The position numbers and the translations under genes were made by a program. From positions 366,501 to 430,500 of the forward strand of contig JAIGNY010002782.1 in the NCBI GenBank assembly GCA_020152595.1: 64,000 nt of DNA, written 5' to 3'. How positions within the stretch are numbered: position 1 is the first letter of the stretch; each line of letters starts with the position of its first letter. Of this stretch, positions 1-46,845 are shown piece by piece. Under the pieces are notes generated by a model, which ran no database searches, was not told the origin of the DNA, and was given only the letters and a program-made list of their open reading frames with translations. Origin of the DNA: Chiridota heheva (taxonomy: Eukaryota > Echinodermata > Holothuroidea > Apodida > Chiridotidae).

Positions 1-289
1 GAGCGTTAGATAGAAAAGTGAGGGCGTATTTTTAGAGGTCCCCAAAAAATCAAATGCTTATAGAACGCATCGGTATAGCAATTTTTCTGTCAATATGAAT
101 ATTCAAGTGACCATGCCCTAATGTAGTCTCTGGGCTATGGAGGCATGAAGTGTATTTATCTGTTGTGGATATATCTGAAAATCGCAAAAATGCCCTCAAT
201 TTTTGGTCTAGTGCTCCTTTAAGATGCAGTTTAAGTATTGATAGAAATGGCATATACTATGCCATTCTTTTAATGATGATTTTTTACAT
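1..289. other. Unassigned AT-rich DNA
   Basis: I see no exon, tandem repeat or element end in this stretch. It may be an intron of the contactin gene, whose first visible exon begins at 5608 in mid-protein. Confidence 0.4.
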
Positions 290-1215
290 TTAGCCCTAGC
301 AATGATTTAACCCTTAAGTTTAGCAATGATTTAACCCTTGAGTTAGGCAATTATTTAACCCTCGAGTTTAACAATAATTTAACCCTTGAATTTAGCAATG
401 ATTTAACCCTTGAGTTAAGCAATTGAATTAACCATTGAGTTTAGCAATGATTTAACCCTTGAGTTTAGCAATGATTTAACCCTTGAGTTTAGCAATGATT
501 TAACCCTTGAGTTTAGCAATGATTTAACCCTTGAGTTTAGCAATGATTTAACCCTTGAATTTAGTAATGATTTAGCCCTTAGAGTTTAGCAATGATTTAA
601 CTCTTGTGTTTAGCAATGATTTAATACTTGAGTTGACCAATGATTTAACCCTTGTGCTTTGCAATTATTTAACCCTTGAGTTTAGCAATGATTTAACCCT
701 TGAGTTTAGCAATGATTTTACCCTTAAAGCTTAGCAATGATTTAACTCTTGTGTTTAGCAATGATTTAATCCTTCAGTTTGGCAATGATTTAACCCTTGA
801 GTTAAGCAATGATTTAATCCTTTAGTTTAGCAATGATTTAACCCTTGAGTTTATCATAATTTATTCCTTGAGTTTAGCAATGATTTACCCTTAGTGTTTA
901 GCAATGATTTAACCCTTGTGTTTAGCAATGATTTAATCCTTGAATTTAGCAATGATTTAACTCTTGAGTTTGGCAATGATTTAATCCTTGAGTTTAGCAA
1001 TTATTTAACCCATGAATTTAGCAATGATTTAACCCTCGAGTTAAGCAATGATTAAACCCTTGAGGTAAGCAATGATTTAACCCATGAGTTTAGCAATGAT
1101 ATAACCCTTGAGTTAAGCAATGATTAAACCCTTGAGGTAAGCAATGATTTAACCCATGAGTTTAGCAATGATTTAACCCTTGAGTTTAGCAATGGTTTAA
1201 CCCTTGAGTTTTGCA
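290..1215. repeat. 24-bp tandem array (minisatellite)
   Basis: About 38 imperfect head-to-tail copies of a 24-bp unit close to AATGATTTAACCCTTGAGTT plus TAGC. Variants are substitutions (for example CTTGTG for CTTGAG) and 1-2 base indels. No long reading frame runs through it. It ends abruptly near 1215, where unique sequence starts. Confidence 0.9.
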
Positions 1216-3427
1216 CAGGCATGCATAATGATGCATGCAGAGTGGTTTGTCTTCTGAATCCCACCATTGCACAGATCAGCTTGTGACCTTTTAAAAGTGG
1301 CCAATGATTTAGTCATGCTCAACGTTCATCAGATAAGGAAGTTATATAATAAAGGTCAAGATGGTTGGAGTTCTCACCCCATACTGTACCTGGACCTCTG
1401 ATCACTTTTCGAAAAGAGCAGGGTGAAAAAACCTGGTGTTCATCCACATCTGATGTTAATTCAGTAACTGGCATTGCCAGCTTTGTATGTTGACCCAATA
1501 TGAAGTTGAACCCACGTGAGGATCATTATGAACAAAATAAGTCAATATTTAAACAGCACAAATGCTTTCACAGATTTGGTGAATATGCATAAATATCTAT
1601 AGAAGTACATCTCAAACCTGTAAGCTTTCTTGCTCTGATCGAAGTGCTGGAATTTGACAAAGAGAACATGCAAGGGAAGTTTGAGAAATATTTTGGAATA
1701 AGATGACATACTGCACCATTATGTACCAGACAAGTTTTTAATTGAGATAAGATGACATACTGTACTATGGTGTACCAGACAAGTCTTTAAGGTGGGGATA
1801 CACCCTAAAATATTATTCCTACACCCATATTTTGTTTGTATCATTTTTAGATACTTTAGTATGTTCTCTTCCTATTACCTAAATTTTAAAAAAATTCCAT
1901 CATTAAGTTGGTCAAATACATTTGAGAAATTATAGTTTCCCATTCAAAAGATGCATTTTTAAAGCCGGAAGTGAAATTTGAAAACTGGAAGTTGCATTTT
2001 ATCCATCATAAATTAGCTGGGAAACATCCCCAAATCCCACTATTGGCCTGCTAAGGTTGGTTGTGTGTTATATTAGTTGCTACCACCTGCCACATGATGA
2101 GTCACATGATTGAATAGCTAGCTGTGATGTTTCCATCGTTTGTTGCATTTGTACAACTAACACGAGTTTGACTCAAATTTTAAATTCACATATGATGTAT
2201 ATTGTATGTAAATATTTAAGCGCGATTTGCGCAGAATCGCCTTCGTAAATGCTTAACATTGAATAACTTATGATATGTACCATCTATACCTTTCAAATTT
2301 GGTACATGTATAGAGTGTGAACCCCCCAACAATCCTATGAGAGCTTTTTAGACTGATCTGTTTAGTATTTGAAACATTGAAGATTTTCTATTATTTTGCT
2401 GGAAATTTGGTCACGTGACCATATCCTAATTAGTATGCATGATTTGTAAAAATCCTCTCATATGATGCATAACCTAATATATACTATTTTGTGTTAAAAT
2501 TGAAGTATGGCATAATAAACACATATGAAGTCAATGCAGTTAAGTGTTCATGGTAGTGGGTACATATATGTATTCTGGGTGTAAAATCAATTTCATTCAA
2601 TGTATCTATGCTTGTTATCATGCTTGCATACTATTTTTGAAATTCTTGTGTGCTGGACCAGGTTCCAGCTGGCTCTAGTGGATTAATGAGCAGCTAATAT
2701 TTGACATACGTACAACAAGGAGAGAGTGTACCATATCTAAAGGATAAGGCAGGTATTGACTAGCATATGGTTTTAGCCATTCAGATTGTACTAACCCTTG
2801 TCGGACCACAGCCGAAAAGCAGACCTACGCTTCACTCAATTGCAGTCTGAAAAGCGCCAAGATGACTTCATTGGTGGTGATTTGTGCATTTGTTTGTTTG
2901 TATATGATCCTCCCTTGCGGGAACTCGGCAAGACTCCTATATGGAGCATAAATGCCAAGCTCTAGCCTGCATAGCAGATGCCAGTCTCGTGTGACCCGAC
3001 GGAATGCATTAATTCTGATTGTGAAAATTCAATTTCTCTCTTTTAAAGTAATTCAGCAATCCACCAGTCTTGTACTGTAATTTTCCTCAGTCAGCATCCA
3101 TAATTAAAATGTGTGAAGCGGTAAGAGCATGATGCCAGATAGACACAAAAATACATTTTAGTACCGTCTCTCAGACTAAACCCTCTCCCTGAAAAGTACT
3201 TGCGAGGTATAAATGAACTGTCTTGTTTCTGTCTCCTGTATCACATTAGCTATTCCAATGCTGATAACTTAGAAGAATTTGTGTGGATGCTTTCAATTTT
3301 TATAACCATTTTAGCATCTAGTAAGGATAATATTACAGCCTTAATATATTGTTGCTCCGGCTGAGAGAACATGTTTTTGATGTCTGCAAACTATAGGTCA
3401 TTAACTACATTATCACATGTGACAACA
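1216..3427. other. Non-coding stretch with little recognisable content
   Basis: No family-level coding match was found. A roughly 50-bp segment containing GATGACATACTG and GTACCAGACAAGT is duplicated in tandem at about 1697-1790. A 30-codon reading frame at 2862-2951 starts with a signal-peptide-like sequence but has no clear splice donor. Confidence 0.4.
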
Positions 3428-3852
3428 GCAGAGAATGGAGCATCCATGACATGGTGACATTTTGTGACAAAATTTCATTGTCCAAAAAACGGATATTCTG
3501 TGACATTTTGAACATTTTGTGACAAAATGAACATAAACAGATGTATTAAAATTTGTCTGACATTTTGTGACGTGTTTTACCCCCTCACTCACACTCATTG
3601 GTAATTTGGTGTCGCATTTGAGGGGTGGATTCCATGTTTCATTAAACAGCATCCTTTCTCTGAGTATTATCGGTCAGCTGGTCATGATGTGTGGATCTAT
3701 GCCAATCAAATGTGACACAGGCAAAACTGATGTGACATTCTGTGCAAAAGGTGCCAAAAATTATGCGACATTTGAGACATTTATGTGACAAATTTGAAAT
3801 TTTGTGACGTGACATTTTGTGACGAGCCATCAATCATCACTCCATTCTCTGC
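3428..3852. mobile_element. MITE with 13-bp terminal inverted repeats
   Basis: GCAGAGAATGGAG at 3428-3440 is matched by its reverse complement at 3840-3852. The interior is rich in TGACATTTTGTGAC, itself partly palindromic and present in both orientations. There is no transposase. The short reading frames on both strands come from this internal repetition. The superfamily cannot be told from the sequence. Confidence 0.6.
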
Positions 3853-4160
3853 AAGTGACAGTCCATTGACCTTAGGTTCCTCAATTTCATGCACTACCCA
3901 TTTAATGCATGCCGGGCACAACTCCTATACTTTGGATATATAACACTTGCTCATAATATTCACCAACGCATCTTAATTAAATCCAGTTACTCATTATCAT
4001 TAGCGTTACTATTACATTCATTACTATTATTGATATTATATTTACCACTAATCAATAATCATGAAGTAGAACTGATCAATTCAGTACAAACCATGATGTG
4101 TTGCAAAGAACATTGAAAAACATCAGTATATACTAGCTTGAACAAAAACTGATCATTAAT

Positions 4161-4920
4161 CTAGAACGATGATTCTTAATTGGTGGCCCGCAGGCTAAAT
4201 CTGGTCCACCAGACAATCCAATCTGGTCCGTGAAGAGTTGTTGTATTAGGAAAAATAATATCATACCAATCAATCCAAAAGAAATCGGTAAAAATTGCAA
4301 AATACTTGTTTACTTTGTGTTTTTCCAAGGCAGATCAGCGCGCTAAAACATTGCAGCTTATCAAATAAAATGTTATGTTTAGTGGCGATATAAATTGGGG
4401 CAGACTTGTGGGTTGTCCAGTGGCATCGTTAAGGGTAGGCAGGAATTTGTTTTCCTGTCTTTAATTCAATTTTGGAATTTCTGGGTTTGATTTTAAGCCA
4501 TTTTGGGGCATCAAAAACAAGAAATCTGCAGAGCTTTCGGGCTTCGCCCCCTGGACCCCTACCAGGGCTTCACCCCTGGACCCCATCCCAGTACACGCAT
4601 GCTTCATGTTCCACCAATAGGCGCCACTTTTGTAGTGCCCACCCCCCATTTTCCTTCTCTGAAGTTACTGTACACCCCTAAATGAAAATCTCTGGCGACG
4701 CCACTGGACTTGTCAAGGGAAGGGGGAAAAGAGAACCGCCAACATCTGGCGTACATCCTTCTTATGACACGAGCACTCTCAGCTTCTTTGTATTCAGGGA
4801 TTGTTTTGACGGATTCTGTTTGTCATGTGATGCTGGTTTTTCCATGCAAATGGCCCGCAGCCTGAGGCTGTTGTGAAATGATGGCCCTTGGAAACTATTA
4901 ATTTAGAACCCGTGGTCTAG
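4161..4920. mobile_element. Non-autonomous DNA transposon, GGCCCGC family
   Basis: The ends are imperfect inverted repeats: CTAGAACGATGATTCTTAATT at the left, and at the right the complement of CTAGACCACGGGTTCTAAATT. Just inside the left end is TGGCCCGCAGGC followed by AATCTGGTCC, a sub-terminal pattern common in hAT-like elements. A relative lies at 53010-53410. The element has been split by the nested insertion at 4418-4706. No transposase is encoded. Confidence 0.55.
4418..4706. mobile_element. hAT-like MITE nested in an older element
   Basis: It starts CAGTGGCATCG and ends CGACGCCACTG. Its ends resemble those of the hAT element at 32082-35565 (CAGTGGCGCAGCCA and TGGCTACGCCACTG). The flanking octamers GGGTTGTC and GACTTGTC match at 6 of 8 positions, fitting a decayed 8-bp hAT target duplication. 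It lies inside 4161-4920 and is therefore younger. Confidence 0.55.
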
Positions 4921-5607
4921 AAGGACGTATTCAAGAAAACAGCAACGTGCATTAAATTTTTCAACATGTTTATATTATAGAAAAACTTGAAAGAAATTAG
5001 CACACAAAAAGCTTTTCATTAATCAACAAGTACAGTTTCTTCCATGGAGGAGCAGCCATTGTCATGGAAATCAAGTCTTTGACAATATCATTTAATAGGC
5101 TATATTTGCAAACTGCAAAGTTTAGAAATATATGTCCCAGTCATATTTAGTTTCAATAGTTTGATGTGATTTGTTTTGGCTTATCCATTAATAAAAACTC
5201 ATTTTAAAGGTGAAAGAAATCAAAATTAGGTGAAAAGTCATCAAGAGTGTAATCCGCAAGTGAAATAAAATGACATGTGTAAATGCTTATTAATGATTGT
5301 AAATTTGTTACTGTGTCAAAATATTACTTCAACACAAAAACTCTTTTAGAAATGAGTTTCTTCAGAAGACTCCTGGATACTTTCATGATCTTCTATCTTT
5401 GAGGTGGGAATAAATGGATAATTCTTTCCATGCATTTTTTGCATTCTTATCAGAACTTTTGTTGTGGATTTCAAAGCCTGATTCTTCTGTGGACGATCTC
5501 TGAGTACATGAAGGATTTAGTTCAGGGTCATAGGTCAAAGTGAGTTTTTATAATTTGTAAGATTTCTCAAATCCATTCTTTTAATAGAAGTAAACCTTTC
5601 ATTGCAG
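4921..5607. other. Intron sequence before the first visible contactin exon
   Basis: Nothing is recognised here except the splice acceptor at 5606-5607 (TTGCAG). The downstream exon starts two bases into a codon, so an upstream exon ending in phase 1 must exist, either further left in the window but unrecognised or outside it. Confidence 0.5.
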
Positions 5608-25550
<19,943 letters not shown>

Positions 25551-28500
25551 AGGCACCTGGAGTCCTCTCATCTTCAAGATAGTCACAATCATGGGCCATA
25601 AGTCACAATCATGGGCCATATCAGTTCTGCACCTTGTAAAAATGAACCCAGCAATTCTGAGTCAGCAGAAATTTTCCAGTGGAAGAATGAAGTAATTCCA
25701 GTCATTCTGAGAATGTTAATCTGCACAAATATGTTGGAAATACCCAGATAATAAAAGCAGCCTTCCAAAAGGATTATATATGTACAGATGTCCTGATTTC
25801 ACTGTGTTATCATTTGTAAAGTTATAAGAACTATTATTAGCACAATGGATACTATTAACTTTCATCGCAAGTGGTGTATATTTGTTCTGCATGGCAAGGT
25901 AAAATGAGTCAATTCTCAAACTTTCACATATCTTTCATTAATGTTTGCCCGTAAAGTGATGTAGTGAAATTGTCATTTATATATGATGTGCGTGGATATA
26001 TATAGGATATGGATTCATGTTTTGTCACATTCAATTTCAGGATGTCAGCGGCCTGAAGAAAAAGTAACATATTTTTTCTTCTCATAATTCTTACGTTGTT
26101 GATGACGCTCAGCTGAAGTTTGAAAAGATATTGTCCTGTGATATTAATTTTTTTAAACTAAAAACAAATGAGGACCAATTTAGTTCTCCTGTGAAGAATG
26201 ACATTTGGTCAGTTGTATGAACTTGGCATAAAGTATGTACGGTATTAAAGGTAATAAGCACTCATTTGTTATTAAGTGCCCACCCAACATTTTCTTCGCC
26301 TGATAATATATCCCAACATCAATAAATAATAAATGCTCTATACATGTCTTTGAAATGTTTTTTTATTTTTTATTTGCACACATTGAGTGTTGCAAGCCAT
26401 ATGCAAAGCTGAGTTTGTTACATTCTTAGCTTTCTTTGGGTATATAATTTGAAAGATCCTCAGAAGTTATTAAGCAGGATCATTAGTCGTAGAACCCATG
26501 AATTATACATATAATTTGTAATTGATAGTAAACAATTACCAAAGAAATATATAACTAACAATGCAAAAAGACTTACAGATCTGTAGATTATGCACATTTT
26601 ATGTATTTATGAGATACATAACATCAAGAAACGTCATATCTTAGTAATCAAAATTGGTTTTTTATTTGCAAAATTTTGAAGAATATATGATAGATAGTAA
26701 GGTTAAAGCTAAGTGTAAATTGCATTTATTACATGTATAATTTGTGTTCCAGATGAAAGAAGGCCTTGCATGTATTGTCAAAGAGCTGGTGAAATTTACA
26801 AGTGAAAGCACGCACGCATGTTTTATCTTATGAATTACATATTCATATTAGCTTAATCGTAGAAAAAACATTCTTTGTTAAATAATAGTCGTGATCATGG
26901 CTATTCCACCCCACAGTATGTGGTTATCATGTTTGTTTGAGATTTGGGATTGTGCAACTTACGATCACCTTAATGAAATGTTTTTATTTGTTCTTTCTGT
27001 TTCTTTTAAGTCTATTTTTACCTTGGCGTTTTACTTTTCTCATTTTAAAATTTGTAAACTACTGAGATTGTTACATGAAAGTGCAATGAATGAATGTTAG
27101 AAGGTTTGGAACTTTTGTATAAAAAAGCTTTGAGATGTAAAACAAGTGATAATGTGTGCTAAAATTTGTACAGTGTTGTTTGCCTTCATTTACTTGCTGT
27201 ATTTTTTGGTTTTGAAATACATAAAGCTAACTTGTTTTATTTTTTTATTTTTATTATTATTTTATTTCATTTTGTATTTATTTATTTTATTTTTTTTATT
27301 TTTTATTATTATTATTATTTTTTTTTTTTTTTTGGGGGGGGCTGGTTAAATAATTGGCCAAATGATTGGTTCAATAATCGATGAAGATTAGATAGCTGAT
27401 AATTGTTTAAATTGGATAATTGAAGATTGATCATTAGTCATACCATGGAGGCAGACACTCTCCATGCTCATGTAATGATATCATTTGGAAGACTCATTTT
27501 TTAGGAAGATGTATATTTTCATTTTACGATCTTTTGTGTTTTCACTTCTTTTTATTTTTTCCAGTACGTTGTATCAATAATAACTGCATGGTGCTCTTTT
27601 GTATGCAGCACTGGTATTGCTTTATCAAGTATCACACAACACACATGCTGATGTGTGTTGTAAACCTGGGATGGAATCCATTTTGCCATAATTTTCAATA
27701 CACTTTTTTAACATTGAACATTGCTCTGTCCAATAATACAGCAGGGAGTGGCAGAATAAAGTTAGAGAACACAACATAAATTTGTCTTAATTTAATTGGT
27801 CATAAATGAAAAATATTTTGTTTAAAGTGTTTCATCTTTCTTTATCAGCAGTGGTGAGATTAGAGGGGAGGTGTCACTACTGCTTTTAAAATCGTAAGAA
27901 TTGAGATTTTAATCAAAATTTTTAAGAGTTCTGAAAGGGAGATTAAGCTGATGAAAATGGGCAAGTTAAGTCATGGTTGGTAACTTTTGTTTGTTATAAA
28001 TACTCAATAATTGCCCCCTGTTTGCTACAAAGCTCTCATGCTTTTTAAGCTTGTGAAAGATTTAGAATGAAATACCAAAATGCAATTAAAACTTATACAC
28101 ATTTTCAAAACTTATCCAGCAATTTCCGGAAAAGTAACTCAAATAATGTCACATGGTTGAAATTCATGTGTCCATAATGGACCAATCGTGTACTGGAGGA
28201 ATCTTATTCACCAATCTAATACTTGAGGATTCTTGGCTGTCTGCACAATTCACGCACAGTATGGGAACAAGCATATGAAAAATGCTTTCAATGCTCATAA
28301 TACATGCGTTATACCTGGAGGGTAATACCAGGGAGATGCCATTTTAGAATGGTAATATGCATACACATTGTTGCTTACAACTTTTCCTCTAGTAAGTGCA
28401 GCTGATTGGTTGGGTAACAAAGGGAAAATTGTGATACTTGAGAGCATTACCAGTGCCTCACTCGTGTTTTATACACTGTACATAATATGAATGGAGGTAC

Positions 28501-31500
28501 ACATGAAACCTGTCTGATGGGTGTGTTTGTAATGTGTAAATTTGTAAGTAATTTTATTGGCTGTCTTTGCAATGATTCCAAGTAGCTCTAGCAAAATGTT
28601 GACATAAAAGTTATGTGAAGGCTAAGATTTTAGTTGTTCAAAAATCTTGTATGAATTTTGTCCTTTTTTCCCCACTTTGTGTTCAATAACTATCAGAGCC
28701 TTTTATGATACACCTTGTAATATTCTCATTAACATGACCCAGGACGTCAGTCTTTTCAGTGAAGCTTACTTTATAATGCACTCGTGAATTTCATTGGATG
28801 ATATTCTTGTCTTGCAATTCTATGGCTGTAAATTCTGTGACACTCATTTTCTCTGTAGTGGAGACTTTGGTTGATATCTATTATTGACTGAAACCTGTTT
28901 AAGGAGCAGAACTAAAACTTGTAGGGCTGTGGGGCATGTGGCACCTTTCCACCATCTCCTCCACCCATAGGCAGGATTTGAGGGGGAAGCGGCATAGCTA
29001 TACTTTTTTGTTGCGGGAGGGGGAAAACAATCAAAGCTACCCCCCCCCCCCCACCCCATCCAAGAAAATAATGATTAGAAATAAATAATTAAGGGGAAAT
29101 GTTTTGGGGAAAAGAAGAAATTTTGGGGGAAATGTTGCATATTTTGAAGAAAAAAACTTATGCAGAAAGTTTTGAATATATTGAGGAAAAACTTTGGATA
29201 TATTGAAGAAAGGCTGAATATTTTGAGCAAAACCTTTGGAAATTTTGATGACAAAGTAAGATATTTTGAGAAAAAACTCCCAAATCAGGAATTTTGAAAA
29301 GTAAGTCAGAAATTTGTTAACTCGTAACTTTTAAATAGACCTTACTTTAAAATTAGCTTTTTAGGAAATATTGTGATCCAAGATTTTGCTTAGATGGGTG
29401 GTATACAACTGAACTATAAAAGACTGATCACTTTCATCAGGATTACCAAAATGATTAAACATACTCAATATTCTCTTGTGCAAATTTCTAGCAAGGGGGG
29501 CCAATTGCCCCTGCTGCACCCTTTAGCTATGCCACTGCAAGGGGGAACTTGTGCCCCAATTTTGTTACGCAATTGTATTTTTTGTTTAGTGATTTTTTGC
29601 ATCTTGGTATGATTTTGTGTTTTTGCCCCCACTTTTGACCTTGCTTCCCCACTTTCGGTAGGCAAATCCCACCATGCCTCCACACCTCGTATCAATATTG
29701 GATAATCAGGAACAAACCGAACCCAAATTGCTGGAGAGCTGGCCACATATTTTGGGAATGTCAGTCTTAAACATGCACATACAGGATTGAGATTGTGGAG
29801 CTTGCATGGGTTTCTGTGGCATACACATTGCATTGGTTTCTGTGGCATACACATTGCATGGGTTTGTGTGACATACAGATGGCATGGAACTCCCAGACAC
29901 AGAACAAACTCCACTCCAGCAACCCCTACATTGGTAGAGGTACCTTTATCTCTGAACTAACCGCAAAGATTGAGTCATCATCACTCACTGACATGTTAGC
30001 TTGGGCCATACTCATCTCACTAACTCCCACCTTATGAACGTTCACCTCTACCAAACTGCCATCTATGACAAGCACTTTGTCTCGATATACTGAATATCCA
30101 TCCCTAAATGCTCTGTGGAAAAGCCTGCAGACTTAAAGAAATCACCTACAAGAAATTATTAATATTTCTGTATGATGTACAGTACTACAATGAAATGCAT
30201 TTATCAGTCTTGAAATATGTACTCTTAATGAACTCACCTTTGGCCTTATTATCCCTGCAATTTTCAACCCTGTAAGTACAATTTTAGATTCCTCACTCCC
30301 TTCCGTGGCTTCATTCCAACACTGACGAACTAACCCTACTTTTACCACCATAATAAGTCAAGCAACACTTATTTCCATTTAAATTTTGTTCTTGCACTTT
30401 ACCTACTCTTGGGACATTTCAGTTAAGGTGCCAGTTAAACACAAACAACCAATCACAATTTAAGGGTAAAGGCCTCCGAAATTGTTGGGAGGTGCGTTAC
30501 CCTAGGATTTTTAGATGCAGGGAAACACCCTTCTTAACTTTCTCTTCCGTTTTGAACGCATAGAAAATTTAGCTCCTGAATAATGACCCTCCTCCTTCCC
30601 CCGCCCCCACTTTTACCCCTCGAACGTTTCTCCTCCGCTTGAGGAAAAAATGGAAAATTGATCGTGGCCGGAAGTAAGGAGACGACTCCCCATGCTATTG
30701 GTCGCAGCTTTGTCTAGAAAACTCCAAAAATTGCAAGAAGGGCAGTCCCACAATTTGTGGAAATTTCAGTCGCATATATAGATTAATGACCCCAAGAGTT
30801 TCTACGGGTCAAGATTGTTTTGCCTAAATATAATATTTGTTCTCATCCTTACGAGATTTGTATTATAATGTACGGCAGGAGGTGACAATCTGCTACCAAA
30901 TTCTGGTGTCCTTCTTATTGTTATTTTCACCCTTTCTAACTGCCCTTTTTGCATTGGATCCATATTCCGTTGTCTGTGATGAACATAATTCGAAACAAAA
31001 GCTGTGCCTGTGCTTTTATAAGATATGAATGGCCAAATTACGCAATTAAGAAAAAGTTTCACGAATACCAATCAGGCAGAACTTGCGATATAAACTCCAT
31101 TTATATATACCCAATATTGTTCTGCAAAAATGTATAATTAATTCTACTGATATTAGAATTTCAAAATACGGATCTTAACCATATGATTTTTAAATCATGA
31201 TGTGTTTTTGTGAGAGAAATAACGATGTCCCTGTTGCGTTCTGTTTTTGTTGTCAGAAAGAACTTTATTATCTTAGCATCCCGCATAAGTAGTCTAATCA
31301 ATTGATATTAAATCATGCGTGAGTAACCCTACTTCCTCATTTTATAGCGGTCGATCAAAATAAGACTGATGACTGTCAGATGAAAAATGATTATTGAAAA
31401 AAATCTTAGTACAGCGGTAAATTGCTATATAGAGTTTTATAAAATAATAATACAATTTAAAAAATTCAGTTATTATAATATTATAATGGAATAAAGTTGT

Positions 31501-31728
31501 ATTACAAGGAAAACATTTTGCCACAGTTGCTATTTTAAGATTGAGTGGCATACGCTTTGGGATCATCAGACCATCAATCAAGATTAGATGAAATTTTCAA
31601 AAAAGTGTATTATTATAGGGTCACATGATTGAAGGGCCTTATATGATGAGTAGGTGTGAAATAGCTCTAGAAAGCTACAGAAAGTCTTTAGCCTCGAGCA
31701 TACCAAGGTTACTAGGTGTGATTTCAAA
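25551..31728. other. Contactin 3' region and intergenic DNA
   Basis: No coding family is recognised. A run of TTATTTT and T tracts lies at 27235-27335. A 31-bp segment with TTTCTGTGGCATACACATTGCAT is repeated three times at 29805-29890. Fragments near 28960-29010 and 29500-29540 (TAGCTATGCCACTG) resemble hAT-like element ends. TATTATTATAGG at 31608 might be a TATA-type element for the TIMP gene, but this is weak. Confidence 0.5.
25750..25755 (+). promoter_or_regulatory. Candidate poly(A) signal for contactin
   Basis: First AATAAA after the stop, 200 bases downstream. Further AATAAA motifs occur near 26322, 26329 and 27755, so longer 3' UTRs are possible. Confidence 0.5.
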
Positions 31729-45810
<14,082 letters not shown>

Positions 45811-45816
<6 letters not shown>

Positions 45817-46800
45817 ACCCCTGAAAGGAGTCTTTCATGCTAATCCCTGCTTCCACGGTTTGACCATTGCGCAGTTCAGCAACCAGTCGACAGTTCAAAC
45901 ATACGAATCGCACACACATCTCAGCTGCTTACTATCTTCAATTCGGTCTATTTCAAGTATGCATTATGCGATCACCTACTGACTGACCGATCGTAAAGGA
46001 ATAAACAGTGCAATTTGAGATTAACTAAACTAACTGCTTAAGTTTTATTCATGATTTGATTAGGCCCTAACGTCTGAACGTTATTCGCCAGTACAGACAA
46101 TGGGTGAAAAAGAATAACACGAATGCCAATATATATTACACACAAGCCTGCAATGCAAACAGTCCAACGTACACTCTACGCACATGATGGCTGTAACTTA
46201 GCATTAGTTACGGTCAATAGGCCTACGTTAGAATACGTTCACTGTTCAGACAGAACATCACATACGAAAGTCACAAAGGAACTGATACTTCACTGCATTA
46301 AGATGATTTAATTGAACGCGTTCTCCAAGAGGCTACGTAAATAACAACACAACTTACGCGAAGAACAAATTTAATGTAAGAATGCATATGAAATAACCCT
46401 TTTAATTTGTAATTTATTGAACACTGACAATCGCAGTCAAAGAAGAAAAGTCAATGCTTAGTCAACACAACGCAGATGTTAGCACAGTACAGATTATTCG
46501 CAACAAACCTAAGCATTTCAAACATAGGTCATGCCATATATTGGCTCTTTTTTCAAATTCGGACTGGTAAACATATCAAAAGGTACTGGATAAAAGGTAG
46601 CTAACATGTTTCCCCATAATTCCATGTACCTCTCACACTTCAGCAAACGCCGTCGTAGTTCACAAAATGAATTTACTTGGTCACTCTGTACAAAGTGTAT
46701 GGGCGAAGGAAATTGCATGATGGGTAATGGCTGCCTCCATGGCCTAAAAAAACCCTCCTTCGAAGGGTTTTTATCGAGGACTAAAAGGAGGGGTTCACCC
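45811..46800. mobile_element. Putative TIR element inserted at the TIMP stop codon
   Basis: GGGTGAACCCCT at 45811-45822 is inverted at 46789-46800 (AGGGGTTCACCC). Outside it, AAGGCTGAGACTAGAAC occurs at 45786-45802 and 46802-46818. The duplicated 17 bases are the last codons of the TIMP gene. Eight bases lie between the left duplicate and the left TIR, one base on the right. The superfamily is unknown; 17 bp is long for a cut-and-paste target duplication. An ORF of 66 codons (46518-46718, minus) is inside; its family is not recognised. Confidence 0.65.
46000..46005 (+). promoter_or_regulatory. AATAAA inside the insertion
   Basis: An AATAAA 184 bases after the current TIMP stop. It could end the transcript within the inserted element. 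Confidence 0.35.
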
Positions 46801-46801
46801 G

Positions 46802-46845
46802 AAGGCTGAGACTAGAACAGGAAGGGTAAAGTGTAGATTAATAAA
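46802..46845 (+). pseudogene. Stranded original end of the TIMP gene
   Basis: After the insertion the reading continues in the gene's own frame: AGG CTG AGA CTA GAA, then CAG GAA GGG TAA at 46818-46829, followed 10 bases later by AATAAA (46840-46845). This looks like the ancestral last codons, stop and poly(A) signal, displaced about 1 kb downstream. Confidence 0.65.

Noticed and set aside
290-1215. CRISPR-like array
   Set aside because: Units are directly adjacent 24-mers without unique spacers, in an animal genome; this is a minisatellite.
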